DNA from: Gonocerus acuteangulatus
Lineage: Eukaryota; Arthropoda; Insecta; Hemiptera; Coreidae
Length of the DNA stretch: 64,000 nucleotides
Assembly: GCA_946811695.1 (NCBI GenBank)
Contig: OX328123.1
Span: forward strand, 47,390,253 to 47,454,252
Direction: 5' to 3'
Shown: positions 20,181-32,122 of the stretch, piece by piece
Numbering within the stretch: the first letter of the stretch is position 1
Layout of the letters: each line of letters begins with the position of its first letter
Notes under the pieces: generated by a model
Database searches by the model: none
Told to the model about the DNA's origin: nothing
What the model saw: the letters and a program-made list of their open reading frames with translations, nothing else
Translations under genes and position numbers: made by a program

Positions 20181-21645
20181 ATACTTTTTGTAAGTGTATT
20201 TTGAGTTGGCGCCGTCGACGTTTGGTCGTTGTAGGAGGATAACACGGGGGCAGGACGCCTGTTAATTTGTCGGGTATTTTGCGTTTATACGAAAAGCCCT
20301 GGATAAGGCCCCAAAACAACTTTTCTTTATGTTCGGTGGTTTCCCTTTAGTTTTGGGGTTTCCTTACCGAGACGGTTCATTTCATACCTCATGTGATGGG
20401 TTTCCGAAGGAACAACAAGAAAGACTTTTTCTTTAATAATACCCAAATTTCTATCTTTCTGCAAAATTTCTAGTCTCTAGCTTTTCGGGTAGTGGCTAAT
20501 AATTTTAATGAGCGAGTGATTCCTATAAATTCCAATTTTCCATCTCTATATCTCAAAAACGCTTCAATGAAGAATTCTGAAACTTTCCAATTTTACTCAC
20601 ATCTACTAGTATAATACCCGTGTAAAATTTCATAAGATTGTCTTTTGCTGGTTTAAAGATATGACAGGTCAAAACTCGGCTCCAGTACTTCGTGTAGGTA
20701 CACTACCGTGCACCTAGATTAGCGTTCGAACACATTCAGAGCAAATACATCGTGTCCGTTCGGCCTTTGTCGGGAATGCTCGTATTCCACCCTACCGGCA
20801 TCTATCCTTTGCTTCAGTAGGAAATCGGTGGCTTGTCGGAGTGGGTTTTATTTCGCTCTGCTCCGAATATTTACGTAAATGTTTACGTACTGATATTCAT
20901 CAGGAATAATTAGTTCAGTCCGGTAATTGCTATTCTCTTTATTGTTATTATTGTCCAATATAATAATTATTTTGGTAGTATTATTTCAATGAATTGAAAA
21001 TCAGCTGAGTAGGAATTCTCGAGGATAACGAGTCAGGTAACAAAAGCAATCTTTTCAAAGTAAGCAATTTCTAAGAGAGATTATATACAATTTTTTGACA
21101 TTTAACACATTCATCTAAATTAAGGTATCTAAATTTTCCTTAAGTTTGGAAAATTTAGGAGCAAAGGAAGTATTCAAAGAAATACATTTTAATAACAGAC
21201 ATGTGCAGTTTTGTACTGTGGTTCGATAACTGAAAAATGTTAAGGTGAATATCTTCGAGCTTATTAAATTTCCTCCTCTAAAGATTATCATGTAAATCAT
21301 GAAAGAAAAAAATAAAAAGAAAAATGTTTTGTCCCTTTGAGTATTTCTTATTCCGCCTGTAATTGTTTTCCACATAAGATTTGACGACCACGCCTAACCG
21401 TTTGGGGAATATTTTCACTGCAAGGAATGTGTGTTGTGTGTGTTTTTATTTACATATAAAATCATTGTTAGATACATGCTCCTCGAGGTCGTTGTTTCAA
21501 CAGATCACCTTCACAAGCTGAATCTATATTAGAGGACAGACTAGGCATAATCGCCGATCACATTAATGGCCACTGAGTGCTTATCATCCATTCACACTGT
21601 TTCTTTATATACTTTAAACTTTAATTTCTATTCTATCTCATCCGC
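20181..21645. other. No recognisable gene; GC-richer head
   Basis: 20200-20420 and 20680-20870 are less AT-rich than the surroundings. GTTGGCGCCGTCGACGTT at about 20207 resembles a retroelement primer-binding site, but no LTR or pol frame supports that. The rest is AT-rich. Confidence 0.4.
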
Positions 21646-21649
21646 TTAT

Positions 21650-21890
21650 ATAAGGGGGGGGGGAAATTCTGATTTGACCCATAAAAATGTAGTCATAAGA
21701 CCTTTAAAAATAAATTAAACAAGGTTACTTTCTTCATAAAAAATATTTTATTTTAGTTGTAATATTGTTTTAGTTGGCTAAAACTATTCCTAAACTAAGT
21801 TCTAAATTGTTAGTATTCCATACCACGGAAATGTTCCCAGCCATCCCCAAATTATTTCCTTCATACGCCCGTGTTCTATATGTTCCTTTT
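21650..21890 (-). repeat. Interspersed repeat C, copy 3
   Basis: G run at 21653-21663, then a body, ending CCCAGCCATCCCCAAATTAT and TTCATACGCCCGTGT. Minus-strand reading matches the start of the family at 1684. Confidence 0.6.
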
Positions 21891-22479
21891 CTTCCATCTG
21901 TATAGCCTGCTTTCGTCTTCATCTCATTTATTCTATCTGCCTTGGTTCGGACTCCTTCTCAGTTTGCAAATTAACCCTATTTCCGAATGGATGATAAGCA
22001 CGACGTGAACCTATCAACCCAATTAATTTGGTCAGTCCAATTTATTTCTTTTTAAATAAAGTTTTCTTCATCTTCTGTTTAAACTTAGAAAGGAATCTAT
22101 CGACATTACTTTTGAGGGAAAGCATAAATAAGGTTTTTTCTTCTTGAAAAAGCATGTGAAATAAATTCATTCTGCAGGTCATTTTTTTGTCATAATAATG
22201 CGGCTGCAATATTTGTTAATATGAATGGAGTGCGTTATAAACTATTGCATAGAGAAGCCGATTTATAAAATGTAAAATTAAGTTTAATTTGGTTCATATA
22301 CACCCAAATTTGAGTCAAAGAATTAGCTTATGCTTATTGTAAGTACCAAAAAATACACACAAAAAATTATGTACCTAAAGATTCTCTTTAGTAGTTACTT
22401 GTTTTGTTCACTTGAATGTTAACATATTATTTTAGGAAGAAATCGGTAATAATACAAATGTTGTAATTCCACGTTTCTA
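21891..22479. other. No gene seen
   Basis: AT-rich. GAATGGATGATAAGCAC at about 21984 is the inverse of GTGCTTATCATCCATTC at about 21580, a short inverted pair around repeat C. Confidence 0.5.
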
Positions 22480-22764
22480 AAGCGGCCCCTACACAGTCAG
22501 TAATAATGACATTATCAGTAATGTCATTACTACTAACTCTCGTCATTCCATATCATCATTACAATGTACACCTTACACCGTCATTCCACGGATCATTTTT
22601 AATGTCATTACTTTTCTTCAGTATGCATGGTGATCTCCGTGATAGAAGCGTTTTGTTAATAAAGGATCCTCGCAAAGTCGCCTAAGTTATAATTGCGACA
22701 CTAGCCACAAAAAAACACGTGAAACGTTCGTAAAGGCCTTAATATGGCACATATCCTTCCAATC

Positions 22765-23010
22765 GGGGCGTTTCTACGTGTTCTGGAACCAACGTTATGT
22801 GCAAAAAAGTTTACATTTTATTTTTATTTTGATAACCATTTTTCGAAAATACCTTTTGTGATAATACAACAGTCATTTATATGGTTAGAAAAAGGGGTCT
22901 TTCTTCTTTTGAAAGATTTCAATGACGTAAAAATCGGATTATTTCAAGGGGGGATATTGAATTTCAAAATGTCACATTACTTTTTCACTTACAAATTTTT
23001 ATTCTCTTCC
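22765..23010 (+). repeat. Interspersed repeat E, copy 2
   Basis: Collinear with 12085-12345. The plus frame is open for 105 codons (22744-23061) but shows no known domain, and the homologous copy is broken by stops. It may be either a decayed coding part of the outer transposon or chance. Confidence 0.7.
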
Positions 23011-23490
23011 AGACTGGGAAAAATCATTATTTTTTTTTTTCAATATTATTCACCACGTTAGGGTTTCTTGGGGTGCTAATTTTAAATCTGCTATTATTTT
23101 TGGTGTAAAAAAATGTATAATACTAGTTTACTTGAAAACGTAAGCATATTTTTGAATACATTTGACAAAATATAAATTATAGTTTAACGATTATATTTAT
23201 CTTCTAATCTACTCTATAAGACAAATGAATTGGTAAAAGAATTACGTCAACATTATTTTCTAAAGTCGATATAAAAAATAAAGCACTTTCAACCTATTTT
23301 ATATCGTCGATACAAATGCAAAGTATATATGAGGAGCTTAGTATCAAAGTTGGACAACTCCATTTTTTTCAGTTTTGAGATTTTTGTCGATTCTTAAGTG
23401 GATTTTTATGCTGCATTCGATTTTACAACTGTTTTTCATTAAAAACGGACAGAAAATAGGTAACATAGCGTTTATTTCAACCGTTCAGAA

Positions 23491-23542
23491 TCAAAATATG
23501 GACAATTCCAACATAGTTTGGTTTCAAAAAATGACAACTCCA
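23491..23542 (+). promoter_or_regulatory. Left subterminal iterons of inner transposon
   Basis: Two copies of the GGACAACTCCA-type motif, at 23491-23510 (TCAAAATATGGACAATTCCA) and 23517-23542 (starting TTTGGTTTCAAAAAATGACA). Likely transposase-binding sites, by analogy with subterminal repeats of other DNA transposons. Confidence 0.65.
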
Positions 23543-23883
23543 TCAGTAGCCAATGAGAAGCTTGCATTCATGCAATCTGCTCCCAACATGCATTGCAAAT
23601 CCATCATGGCTGAATGTTTATAGTTACTTGAGAGAGAGAAAAACAGTCATGAACAACTGATGGCTGACCATATACGGCGACAGCTTTCTTATCATTCCAA
23701 AGACAATTTTTTTTTTTTTTTTTTGCATACAATTTATTCTCTTTGGAATGATAATAAGCAACCGGCCTATGTATAAGTCATCAATTGGTTTCATGATATT
23801 TAATTTGTTTTATTGTTTTTTTTTTCCCCGGATGTAATTCTTATTTTCTTCGATTTTCATATGCCAATTCTTGTTTCTTTTCT

Positions 23884-25650
23884 TCAGCCATATAAGTGAT
23901 TGTTGACGATCCTTATGGAATCCTTCAAGATGGAACGTCCGAGAGATTCATAGTCGCATTTTAAATGCCATCTTTTAAAGACTTTTTGGATAAACGAAGG
24001 TATAGAACCTCTTGCACCAAACAGAGGACCAATTACCTCCCAATTTTTGATATTATAACTTCTACGGAAATAGGGAATACACTTTTCATGAATGGACTTT
24101 TTTTCCTTGTCAACTGATAAGGGCTGATTCTCATCTATCTCAAATCTTATTGTTAGATCTAAAATAATTCCGGTGGATGCCTGGCGATCTATGACCACAA
24201 TGTCTGCTCTTCTTGTGGAATCATCTTCGGCTATGCAGCTCACTTCTTCATACACCTCAAATCCAGTTTTCTTCTTGAATAAATCGGCAACATAGGTTCG
24301 CACCTTATGATGTCGATTTATTCTTAGAAGTTCTGATTTCTGCCAGACGCCCAGGACGTGGGGGAGAGTTTCAGGCTCGTTGCAAGCTCTGCAACGGAAT
24401 CCTGAGCTTCTGCCAGGAATCGTTCGAACTGGAATTGAGTTGCAATTCAGCTTGATGGCTGTGCTCCATTCGCTGCAAGGCATTCCTATTTTCGTCGACA
24501 TCAAGGAATTACTTTTTTTATATTGAGAGAAGAGAATCACGCCCTTACCCTTTGACGGAAGCTGACACCATTTATGAAAAGAGTCTTCCCTTAATTTCCT
24601 TCGACGTTTGCTGACTTCATCCCCTTCTTTGTCTAGTTTATTGAAACATTCTTCCTTTTCCTCTTCCAGCTTTCTAGTTTTCAAGACGTATTCATTGCCA
24701 TCTTCTAGAAGTTTATTTGCGATGTTTATATGCTGGAGGTATGCTTCCCATTTCGCCTTGATAAGACCTAGACCGCGAACATTTCTGGGTGCATATAACA
24801 TTGCGTCTGGGCAATCCATGGGCAGTGCCAATATCTCCTTTACTGCACTTCGTAGAATTTTGTCTACATTTTCAAGAAAGGAAAGGGTTATGTCCTTTAT
24901 AGGAGCATACTGTAAGGGATAGATTAGGCTAGGCCAGATATATTGATTCATTATGTTCATTTTTTGGTCGGCCATTAGGAGTGGAGATGTCAAATTTTCT
25001 ATTTGGGTTTTGAGGCACAGTATAGTGTTTTTTTCGTCAAATTTTATTTCATCTTTGAAATTGATCCCTAAATATTGGATGGTTTCTTCTCCTGAGATTC
25101 CTCTAATAACTGTCCCGTCAATGCATTGAATTGCTAATCTTTGTTTTAGTTCATCCTTTTCAATTACGATCGCTTTACATTTGTCGGTGTTTAACGATAG
25201 GCCAATCCTACATAGAAAGGAAAGAGCTAGGTTTAACAAAGACTTTGCCTGTTCAATTTCATTTGATATTAATAATAGGTCATCGGCAAAGGCAAGGGAT
25301 GTTAATGGATCCATACCTTAAACTAATCTATATCCGTATTCCTCTTGGATTTCTTGTTCTTGTAATTCTCGGAGGAGACCGTTGATTCCTACATTGAATT
25401 CAAGGGGCGACAAAGGTCAGCCTTGAGGGACACCTCTACTGAAAAATATTGGACTTGTTTTCTTGTTGCCGTCTACAAAAACTTGAGTTTTGTTATTTAT
25501 CAACAAATTTTGAACCAGAGTTTTCAGTTTTTGAGGGATAGGAAATTCATTCAATGATTTTATTATGTGAGAATGACCTATATTATCGAAGGCCTTTGCA
25601 ATGTCGAGGAACAGAACGCGATGTCGAGGAACAGAAGTGCATTTGGCGAT
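23884..25650 (-). pseudogene. R2-type LINE, 3' half (RT to REL endonuclease)
   Basis: The minus strand encodes reverse transcriptase from motif A ('FLDIAKAFDNIGHSHIIKSL', near 25640) through motif B ('RGVPQG', then a stop where D is expected, then 'PLSPLEFNVGIN'). A second stop lies at 25316-25318. The 476-codon open part from 25314 follows: 'AFADDLLL' catalytic motif (residues 9-15), thumb, a coiled Lys/Glu-rich segment (about 210-245), a C-terminal CCHC-like knuckle (C308, C311, H319), and a restriction-like endonuclease core ('RADIVVID' at 369, 'LDLTIRFE' at 385). The last knuckle position, usually Cys, is Trp324. R2-group LINEs use this endonuclease for target-primed reverse transcription. 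The copy is truncated 5' of motif A, where a GATGTCGAGGAACAGAA word is duplicated at 25600-25640. The two stops make it dead. Confidence 0.9.
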
Positions 25651-26202
25651 AATTCTTATTAATAACTAGTTGTTATTCGGCACACTGTGGTTCCGAATGC
25701 CGGATTTTGGGACAAAACCTCTAGGTACTTGAATCTTTCTCATTTAGATATGATTTTTGAAGAACTTCTTTTGTGCCGAGTCGAATGAGACCCCTACCAA
25801 TTCTATAGAATAATTATTTTATTAATAAACGGGCTTTATATAACAACAACCGTGAAAAACAGCAAGTATTTAATTTAAAATATTCATACTTTACTGAAGT
25901 GGTAGAGCTTTGTATCCTTCCAAATGTATTTTCAAGACCTCAGGTGAATAAATTAACAGCTAATGTGGTACTGGTAACTGTTCTCGACATATTCCTCTTT
26001 ATTTAAATTTTCGCGTATAACAAATAAATATTGACAGTTTCACACTAGATATTAAATAGATCTCATCGTTAATGTTCAGTTATTTGCTATTAAAAATTTT
26101 TCAACAACTCTCTGCAGAAAATAATAATGGTTAACTCGTTTTTCATAAAATAATCGCATCGCTAATTGATAACTTTATTTTATTAGCTGTGCACAGGTAT
26201 GG

Positions 26203-26262
26203 CGGAGTACGGCGATGAAAATTATAGCACAGCCACTTCAATACATGTAGTTATAGGTAAAA
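26203..26262 (+). other. Possible short first coding exon
   Basis: A GTGCACAG acceptor-like site precedes GT-ATG, then 'MAEYGDENYSTATSIHVVIG', then G|GTAAAAC, a donor-like site. It lies near the right end of the inner transposon, and the gene in the 53886-64000 element also starts after TTTTACAG with ATGGCCGA and a GTAAG donor. It could be the first exon of a lost transposase. Only 20 codons, so confidence is low. Confidence 0.25.
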
Positions 26263-26491
26263 CTGTGCTAAGTACCACTTTTTTTCTAAACTTAATAAAA
26301 TAAGGATAATTTAGTTTCATTTCAGTTTTGACAAACTGTATTTAAATAACATATTTCATGTAATTTTTAACTATATAATTTTGATTTAATACATTAGACA
26401 TAATTACATTATATTAAAACACCCTCGAGCATACCAAATTCATATTTGTTTGGTTTCAAAAAAGGATAGGTTCAATTTTCAAATGGCTCCC

Positions 26492-26546
26492 TTTGGTTTC
26501 AAAAACAGACAACTCCATGACTTGGTTTCAAACATGGACAACTCCA
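26492..26546 (+). promoter_or_regulatory. Right subterminal iterons of inner transposon
   Basis: Two near-identical 26-bp motifs at 26492-26517 and 26521-26546 (TTGGTTTCAAACATGGACA then ACTCCA). A decayed third copy lies at about 26449-26470. Same direction as the left pair. Confidence 0.7.
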
Positions 26547-26745
26547 CTATTTAAAGTGTAATTACGGCCTTAATACTTATATAATTTTGTAGTGCCTTTG
26601 AAATAATGTTTCTGAGGCCTATAAGAATAACATATAAAAAAATCACCATGATACTGACATCAATATAGTAGATATGGTTTATGCCTCTCCTGTAAAAAAA
26701 GCAAAAGTGGAGTTGTCCAACTTTGATACTAAGCTCCTCATATTA

Positions 26746-26750
<5 letters not shown>

Positions 26751-26808
<58 letters not shown>

Positions 26809-26811
26809 TTT

Positions 26812-26882
<71 letters not shown>

Positions 26883-26915
26883 ATACTTTTATGTATATAT
26901 ATATATATATATATT
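26751..26915. repeat. (TA)n microsatellite
   Basis: TA tract with CTTTTA and TTTA interruptions, directly adjoining the right TIR of the inner transposon. Confidence 0.95.
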
Positions 26916-27195
26916 ACTTTTAAAACTATTTTATAACTATAATGTTACCAAGGTAGAGTCATACATTTCAATTCCTCTTATTTTTTGCTCTTTGACGGCA
27001 ATGACGGATTAATGATGTAGCGCTCCCTACACCATCATTACCCCCTCCACTTTCAGTAATGATGAAGCCGAGATCAGAAAATTCGGATTCACATCATTAC
27101 TGTTCGTCATTCCAACTTTGTCCACCTTACACTGTCATTATTACTGTCATTTTGATAAGGTAATGTCATTATTACTGACCGTGTAGGGGCCGCTT

Positions 27196-27971
27196 ATGGA
27201 TTGTTTCTGATATCTAACTAAAATAATATGTCTTATATATAATATATAATGTATATGAGATAGAAGACCTGGTATATTATGAAAGAATTTAACCTGACGA
27301 AATTCCTGTAAGTTGAGCTTCTTTTTAATCTTCCCGTTGAGAGACTGCGGAAATTTGACGACCCTGACCCCCCCCCCCTCCAATGAAAACCCTTGACCCA
27401 CCTTACTTCTTCCTTTTCTTACCCCAGTAATCTTTGGCTCATTTTTGTACACTTAATGTTGTTGTTTTTTTTATTTATTTATTAGATTAGTGGTCCCCAA
27501 AATGTTTATCTCGTGGACCCCTGCCATGTTCTCAGGTTTTGGGTGGACTCCAAGCTTAGCTAATACTGAATTTTCGATAATGCATCAACTTGTAATGTTT
27601 TGTTGACTGATTACTAACTTTTGTGACGTGAGGAGTGAAATAACAATAAAAAACGCACGTGAAGATTTATAAATTTATTTATGAAATTACGCCACAGAAA
27701 TACTCTAGGACATCATTTTTGATTAGTTAAGAAAGCATTCAAAGCCATAAAAAATAAAATGTTAAAAATAAAGGTACACGCTAGTATTACCCATTAAATC
27801 CGAATAACCAGGGAGCTTCATTCGGCTATATAATTTTCTCGCCTTTCTTATATGTGTATAATACTAATCTGTTTTTCATCACGATGAACGACGCTTCTTT
27901 GTTAAAACAGAAACATGTGGATTCTGAACGAAACCTGGCCAGTTAATTATTTAATAAATAAATACATCAAA
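27196..27971. other. No gene seen
   Basis: AT-rich, with a C9 run near 27369. Nothing recognised before the Helitron remnant. Confidence 0.5.
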
Positions 27972-28376
27972 ACTATCTGTTACGCGGCGTGCCATGTTAC
28001 ACCTACTTTCCGCATCTAGAAAAGCCAAAATAAATAAGTAATAAATAAGTAATATTAAAATCTAATAACACACATAAATCTGTAATTATTCGGGTTCACA
28101 GTTTCGAACCCATGACCTTCAAACTGTGAGTCCTAGATGATTTAAACCCAGGCTATGACACTCCCAGGATCAAGACCTACATATGTTTGGTCAATATCGG
28201 TCAAATGGTGGGTATTTGTATAAGGAATAAATATTCAGGCAGCCAGCTTGTAGACGTTTTTGACCTAACCTACGAGACTTCCTGGATCAAGACCTACCTG
28301 TGTGCCAAGTATGGTCAAAATCCGTCAAACGGCGTGGATTTGTATAAGGAACAAACTGACAGGGAACAGACACGTG

Positions 28377-28388
<12 letters not shown>
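27972..28388 (-). mobile_element. Non-autonomous Helitron (family 2), minus copy
   Basis: Read on the minus strand it starts TATAAATCACGTGTCTGTTC, contains TTGGCACACAGGTAGGTCTT, and ends GGAAAGTAGGTGTAACATGG, then AACAGATAG. It matches 36948-37539. The terminal CTAG has become ATAG, so the 3' end is mutated. Its 5' end runs into the (TA)n tract at 28380-28455. Confidence 0.75.

Positions 28389-28455
<67 letters not shown>
28380..28455. repeat. (TA)n microsatellite, left flank of giant foldback
   Basis: Pure TA repeat. Its continuation (30108-30162) is on the other side of the inserted foldback. Confidence 0.95.
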
Positions 28456-28458
<3 letters not shown>

Positions 28459-30104
28459 GGTGTCCCGTAAATGTCTAGTCATATTGTGGGAGGTGATAGA
28501 GGACCCTTAGGGGAACAAAAAATGTTCTATGACGATTTTCCGAATTCTCGCCCATAAGGGAGAAAACGTCGTTTTATTGTTTTATCGAGACAAGCGTGGC
28601 TTTTAGAAGAATAGTCGTTGTAGCTCCGTCCCAGGTGGTTTTACTAGAAAAGAGGTGAAACCAATCGAAAGCTGAGTAAATTTACTATAAGACTAGTTAG
28701 GAGTAAAAGTAAAAATGAATGAATGTAAGTATGTATATCTTACCAAAAGAAAGCTATTCTAAATTTCCTGACATTTTCTTGATATTTCTTTCCTGCGTTA
28801 CTCCTCGATGGGCAGGATCTGAGATTTCCGGGTTTCACAAAAACTTTCTCATTTAACCAGCTTTTCATTCATGTATCACAACCCTGTGTTATTGAAGTAT
28901 GTGAACGATTTAAGAACAAAAGTTTAAAAAAAAACATAGATCTGTGAAAAGAAAATTTTCCTTTTGTCTTCAGTTTATTCAAAAAGCTGAAGAGAAATAT
29001 TTATTTTTATAAATGTTTGCATAATTATTAAGTAAATATTAACTTAAAACAATAAAAAAATTACTTCCACGAACATAAAAACAAAAAATCCTAAAACAGT
29101 AAATAAATAAAATACACATTTATTTTGAATTTATTAATTCAGGTAACTAATACTGGGTCCAGGAGGCGGCCATTAAGGAACCCCAACCATACATTAACCT
29201 CAAAAATTATTATTTTTACCTAGATAACGCATTTGAACACATTTTTACAGGACTATGTACATCTTATTTATGAGGGATAGGATATTTAATTACCTCAAAC
29301 AAACACGCATGGGCTCAGGAGAATCACGAGAAAACATTTGTTTTCTAATTACAAATACCTGTAAAAATGTGTTCAAATGCGTTATCTAGGTAAAAATAAT
29401 AATTTTTGAGGTTAATGTGTGGTTGGGGTTCCTTAATGGCCGCCTCCTGGACCCAGTATTAGTCACCTGAATTAATAAATTCAAAATAAATGTGTATTTT
29501 ATTTATTTACTGTTTTAGAATTTTTTTTATATTCGTGGAAGCAATTTTTTTTATTGTTTTAAGTAAATATTTACTTAACAATTATGTAAACATTTATAAA
29601 AATAAATATTTATCTTCAGCTTTTTGAATAAACTGAAGAAAAAAATATAATTTTCTTTTCACTGATCCATGTTTTTTTTTTTTTTTTAACTTTTGTTCCT
29701 AAATCGTTCACATACTTCAATAACACAGGGTTGTGATACATGAATGGAAAGCTGGTTAAATGAGGAAGTCTTTCTGAAACCCGGAAATCTCAGATCCTGC
29801 CCATTGAGGAGTAACGCTGGAAAGAAATATCAAGAAAATGTCAGGAAATTTAGAATAGCTTTCTTTTGGTAAGATAGACATACTTACATTCATTCATTTT
29901 TACTTTTACTATGAACTAGTCTTATAGCAAATTTACTTAGCTTTCGATTGGTTTCACTTCCTTTCTAGTAGAACCATCTGGGACGGAGCTACAACGACTA
30001 TTCTTCTAAAAACCACGTTTGTCTCAATAAAACAATAAAACGTTTTCTCTCTTATGGGCGAGAATTCGGAAAATCGTCATAGAACATTTTTTGTTCGGGA
30101 CACC

Positions 30105-30107
<3 letters not shown>
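28456..30107. mobile_element. Giant foldback transposon in (TA)n
   Basis: Ends are CAGGGTGTCCCG with TA on both sides. The left arm (28456-29251) is the near-complete reverse complement of the right arm (29358-30107), leaving a loop of about 106 bp. Landmarks shared in inverted order are GGTCCAGGAGGCGGCCATTA, TAACACAGGGTTGTGATACA and ATCGTCATAGAACATTTTTT. The left arm has about 34 bp more near its tip than the right. No open frame matches a transposase. The CAGGGTGTCCC ends and TA flanks suggest a non-autonomous member of the Tc1/mariner group, as at 38506-41570, whose first 11 bases are the same. Insertion into a TA microsatellite follows from TA target choice. Confidence 0.9.

Positions 30108-30162
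<55 letters not shown>
30108..30162. repeat. (TA)n microsatellite, right flank of foldback
   Basis: Continuation of the tract at 28380-28455. Confidence 0.95.
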
Positions 30163-30166
<4 letters not shown>

Positions 30167-30289
30167 GTATGTATTCAGTCACTGACGGTGTATAGTATCA
30201 ATTTAATAAGGTCAGAATGTTTAATATTTCCTGTTGCAATTGATAAGATTATTAAACCTACGACTGTTAGGATTTCACCAATATTAGGA

Positions 30290-30337
30290 CTAATCGGCGC
30301 TAATGGCCGAGATGTCGATGCGCCCTAAAAAAACGGA
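30290..30337 (+). mobile_element. SINE2 3'-end fragment
   Basis: CGGCGCTAATGGCCGAGATG and TCGATGCGCCCTAAAAAAA match the last about 45 bp of SINE2. The tRNA-like head is absent. Confidence 0.65.
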
Positions 30338-31051
<714 letters not shown>

Positions 31052-31515
31052 TATATCTGTGTATTAAGGCGGGTCGAAAAAAATTAAATCATTTTTTCGA
31101 GCCGTAATACCTCAGAAAAGTTGCAAAATTGAGAGACTAAAAAGAGGTAAAAATATCTAATGGTATCTTCCGGTCGCGCATGTGCTCTGAAGTTCGACAA
31201 CATTTATAAAAAATCACATTTTATTGGTAATTTTTATTGTTTTTAATTTATCACTTTTAATATGTAATAGTTGAAATTATCATCTGCCAGACACTGAAAA
31301 ATTAATATGTTTAAACTGGAATTGTCTGTTAACATCTTCCATTCGTGCAAGGGCTGCCAAATATTGTCAAAATTGGTAAAAACCGGAAATATTAGCAAAG
31401 GTGAAATAAATAAAAATATAGCTTCAACCTTAGATTTAGGTAAGAAGACAGGTATAGTTGGGATTCAGCTAGGAGAAAAACGTCAGACTTTCAAAAAGAA
31501 ATCTGTATTTTGGAC

Positions 31516-31547
31516 GTTTCGACTGCAACAATGGCATCCTTCTTCAG
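31516..31547 (-). ncRNA. Hammerhead-like core, left arm
   Basis: The minus strand reads CTGAAGA, A, GGATGC, loop, GCAGTC, GAAAC. Same position in the element as 33214-33245; one helix II pair differs. Confidence 0.35.
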
Positions 31548-32122
31548 CTAAAAAACATATACAACTTATAAGTAAAGAGAATGTACAAGCAGTAAGTAAA
31601 AGACAGGCAGAAATGAGCGGAGTATATATATATCAATACAATAAATTTTAACCAATCTTATTTTTAAAAACAATGAAAATACGGTAGTTGGAAAGAAAAC
31701 AGCATGTAGAACTTGTTAGTAAAAACAGTACAAAAAAATTTAACAGTAAAAACAACGCACATTTTTTATGTAGTGAAAAACAAAATCTATTTTATAAGTG
31801 AATACAATTTATAACAATTAATATATAGATACATACCACTAGAGAATGCCTAGGGGGGGGGGGGGGGGAGGGGAGAGAGGAAGACCTCGAGGACAGACTT
31901 AGGTAACCATGGTTAGAAGTATGAACGGCAGCAAATATATCGGTGGTCTTTATAGTTATGAAAAAGGGGTGGGGGGAGGCGGTAAATCGGTGCAGATGAA
32001 AGAGGTGCAATTGTTGGGTTGTAAACCCGGGTTTTGAGGGAGGTTGTAAGAGGTGTTAAGAGCTTTGGGACACACAAGTAGAGAAATTGTCTGGAGCCTG
32101 GGAACAAAGATAAAAAAGGAGG

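Larger units (their letters stand above)
23327..26743. mobile_element. Inner TIR transposon with 26-bp iterons
   Basis: Perfect 36-bp inverted termini start ATATGAGGAGCTTAGTATCA and end in GGACAACTCCA (23327-23362 and 26708-26743). The inner half of the TIR recurs as a subterminal motif TTTGGTTTCAAAnAnGGACA+ACTCCA, twice at each side. The element carries an R2-type LINE remnant (23884-25650) and a possible short exon (26203-26262), but no transposase is left that I can recognise. It is nested in the 22480-27195 element. The architecture is the same as the DUF7869-type element at 53886-64000, with a different motif. That family membership is inference only. Confidence 0.8.
22480..27195. mobile_element. 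Outer TIR transposon with AATGTCATTA motifs
   Basis: The ends are 35-bp inverted repeats beginning AAGCGGCCCCTACAC, with one mismatch (22480-22515 and 27160-27195). Inside each end the words AATGTCATTA, TCATTACT and CATTATTACTG recur in both orientations (22497-22615 and 27028-27175). A second TIR-like GTAGCGCTCCCTACACC lies at about 27018. This subterminal array suggests transposase-binding sites. Its own body includes repeat E (22765-23010). The central part is occupied by a second TIR element (23327-26743). No transposase of its own is recognisable, so the superfamily is not assigned; the flanking bases do not give a clear target duplication. Confidence 0.8.

Noticed and set aside
20200..20240. 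LTR retrotransposon with a TGGCGCC-type primer site
   Set aside because: No paired LTRs, polypurine tract or pol frame found.
26723..26923. Open frames coding Tyr-Ile repeats (also at 247-441, 2209-2455, 30772-31087, 37640-37897)
   Set aside because: They arise entirely from (TA)n and related microsatellites, with frames open on both strands.
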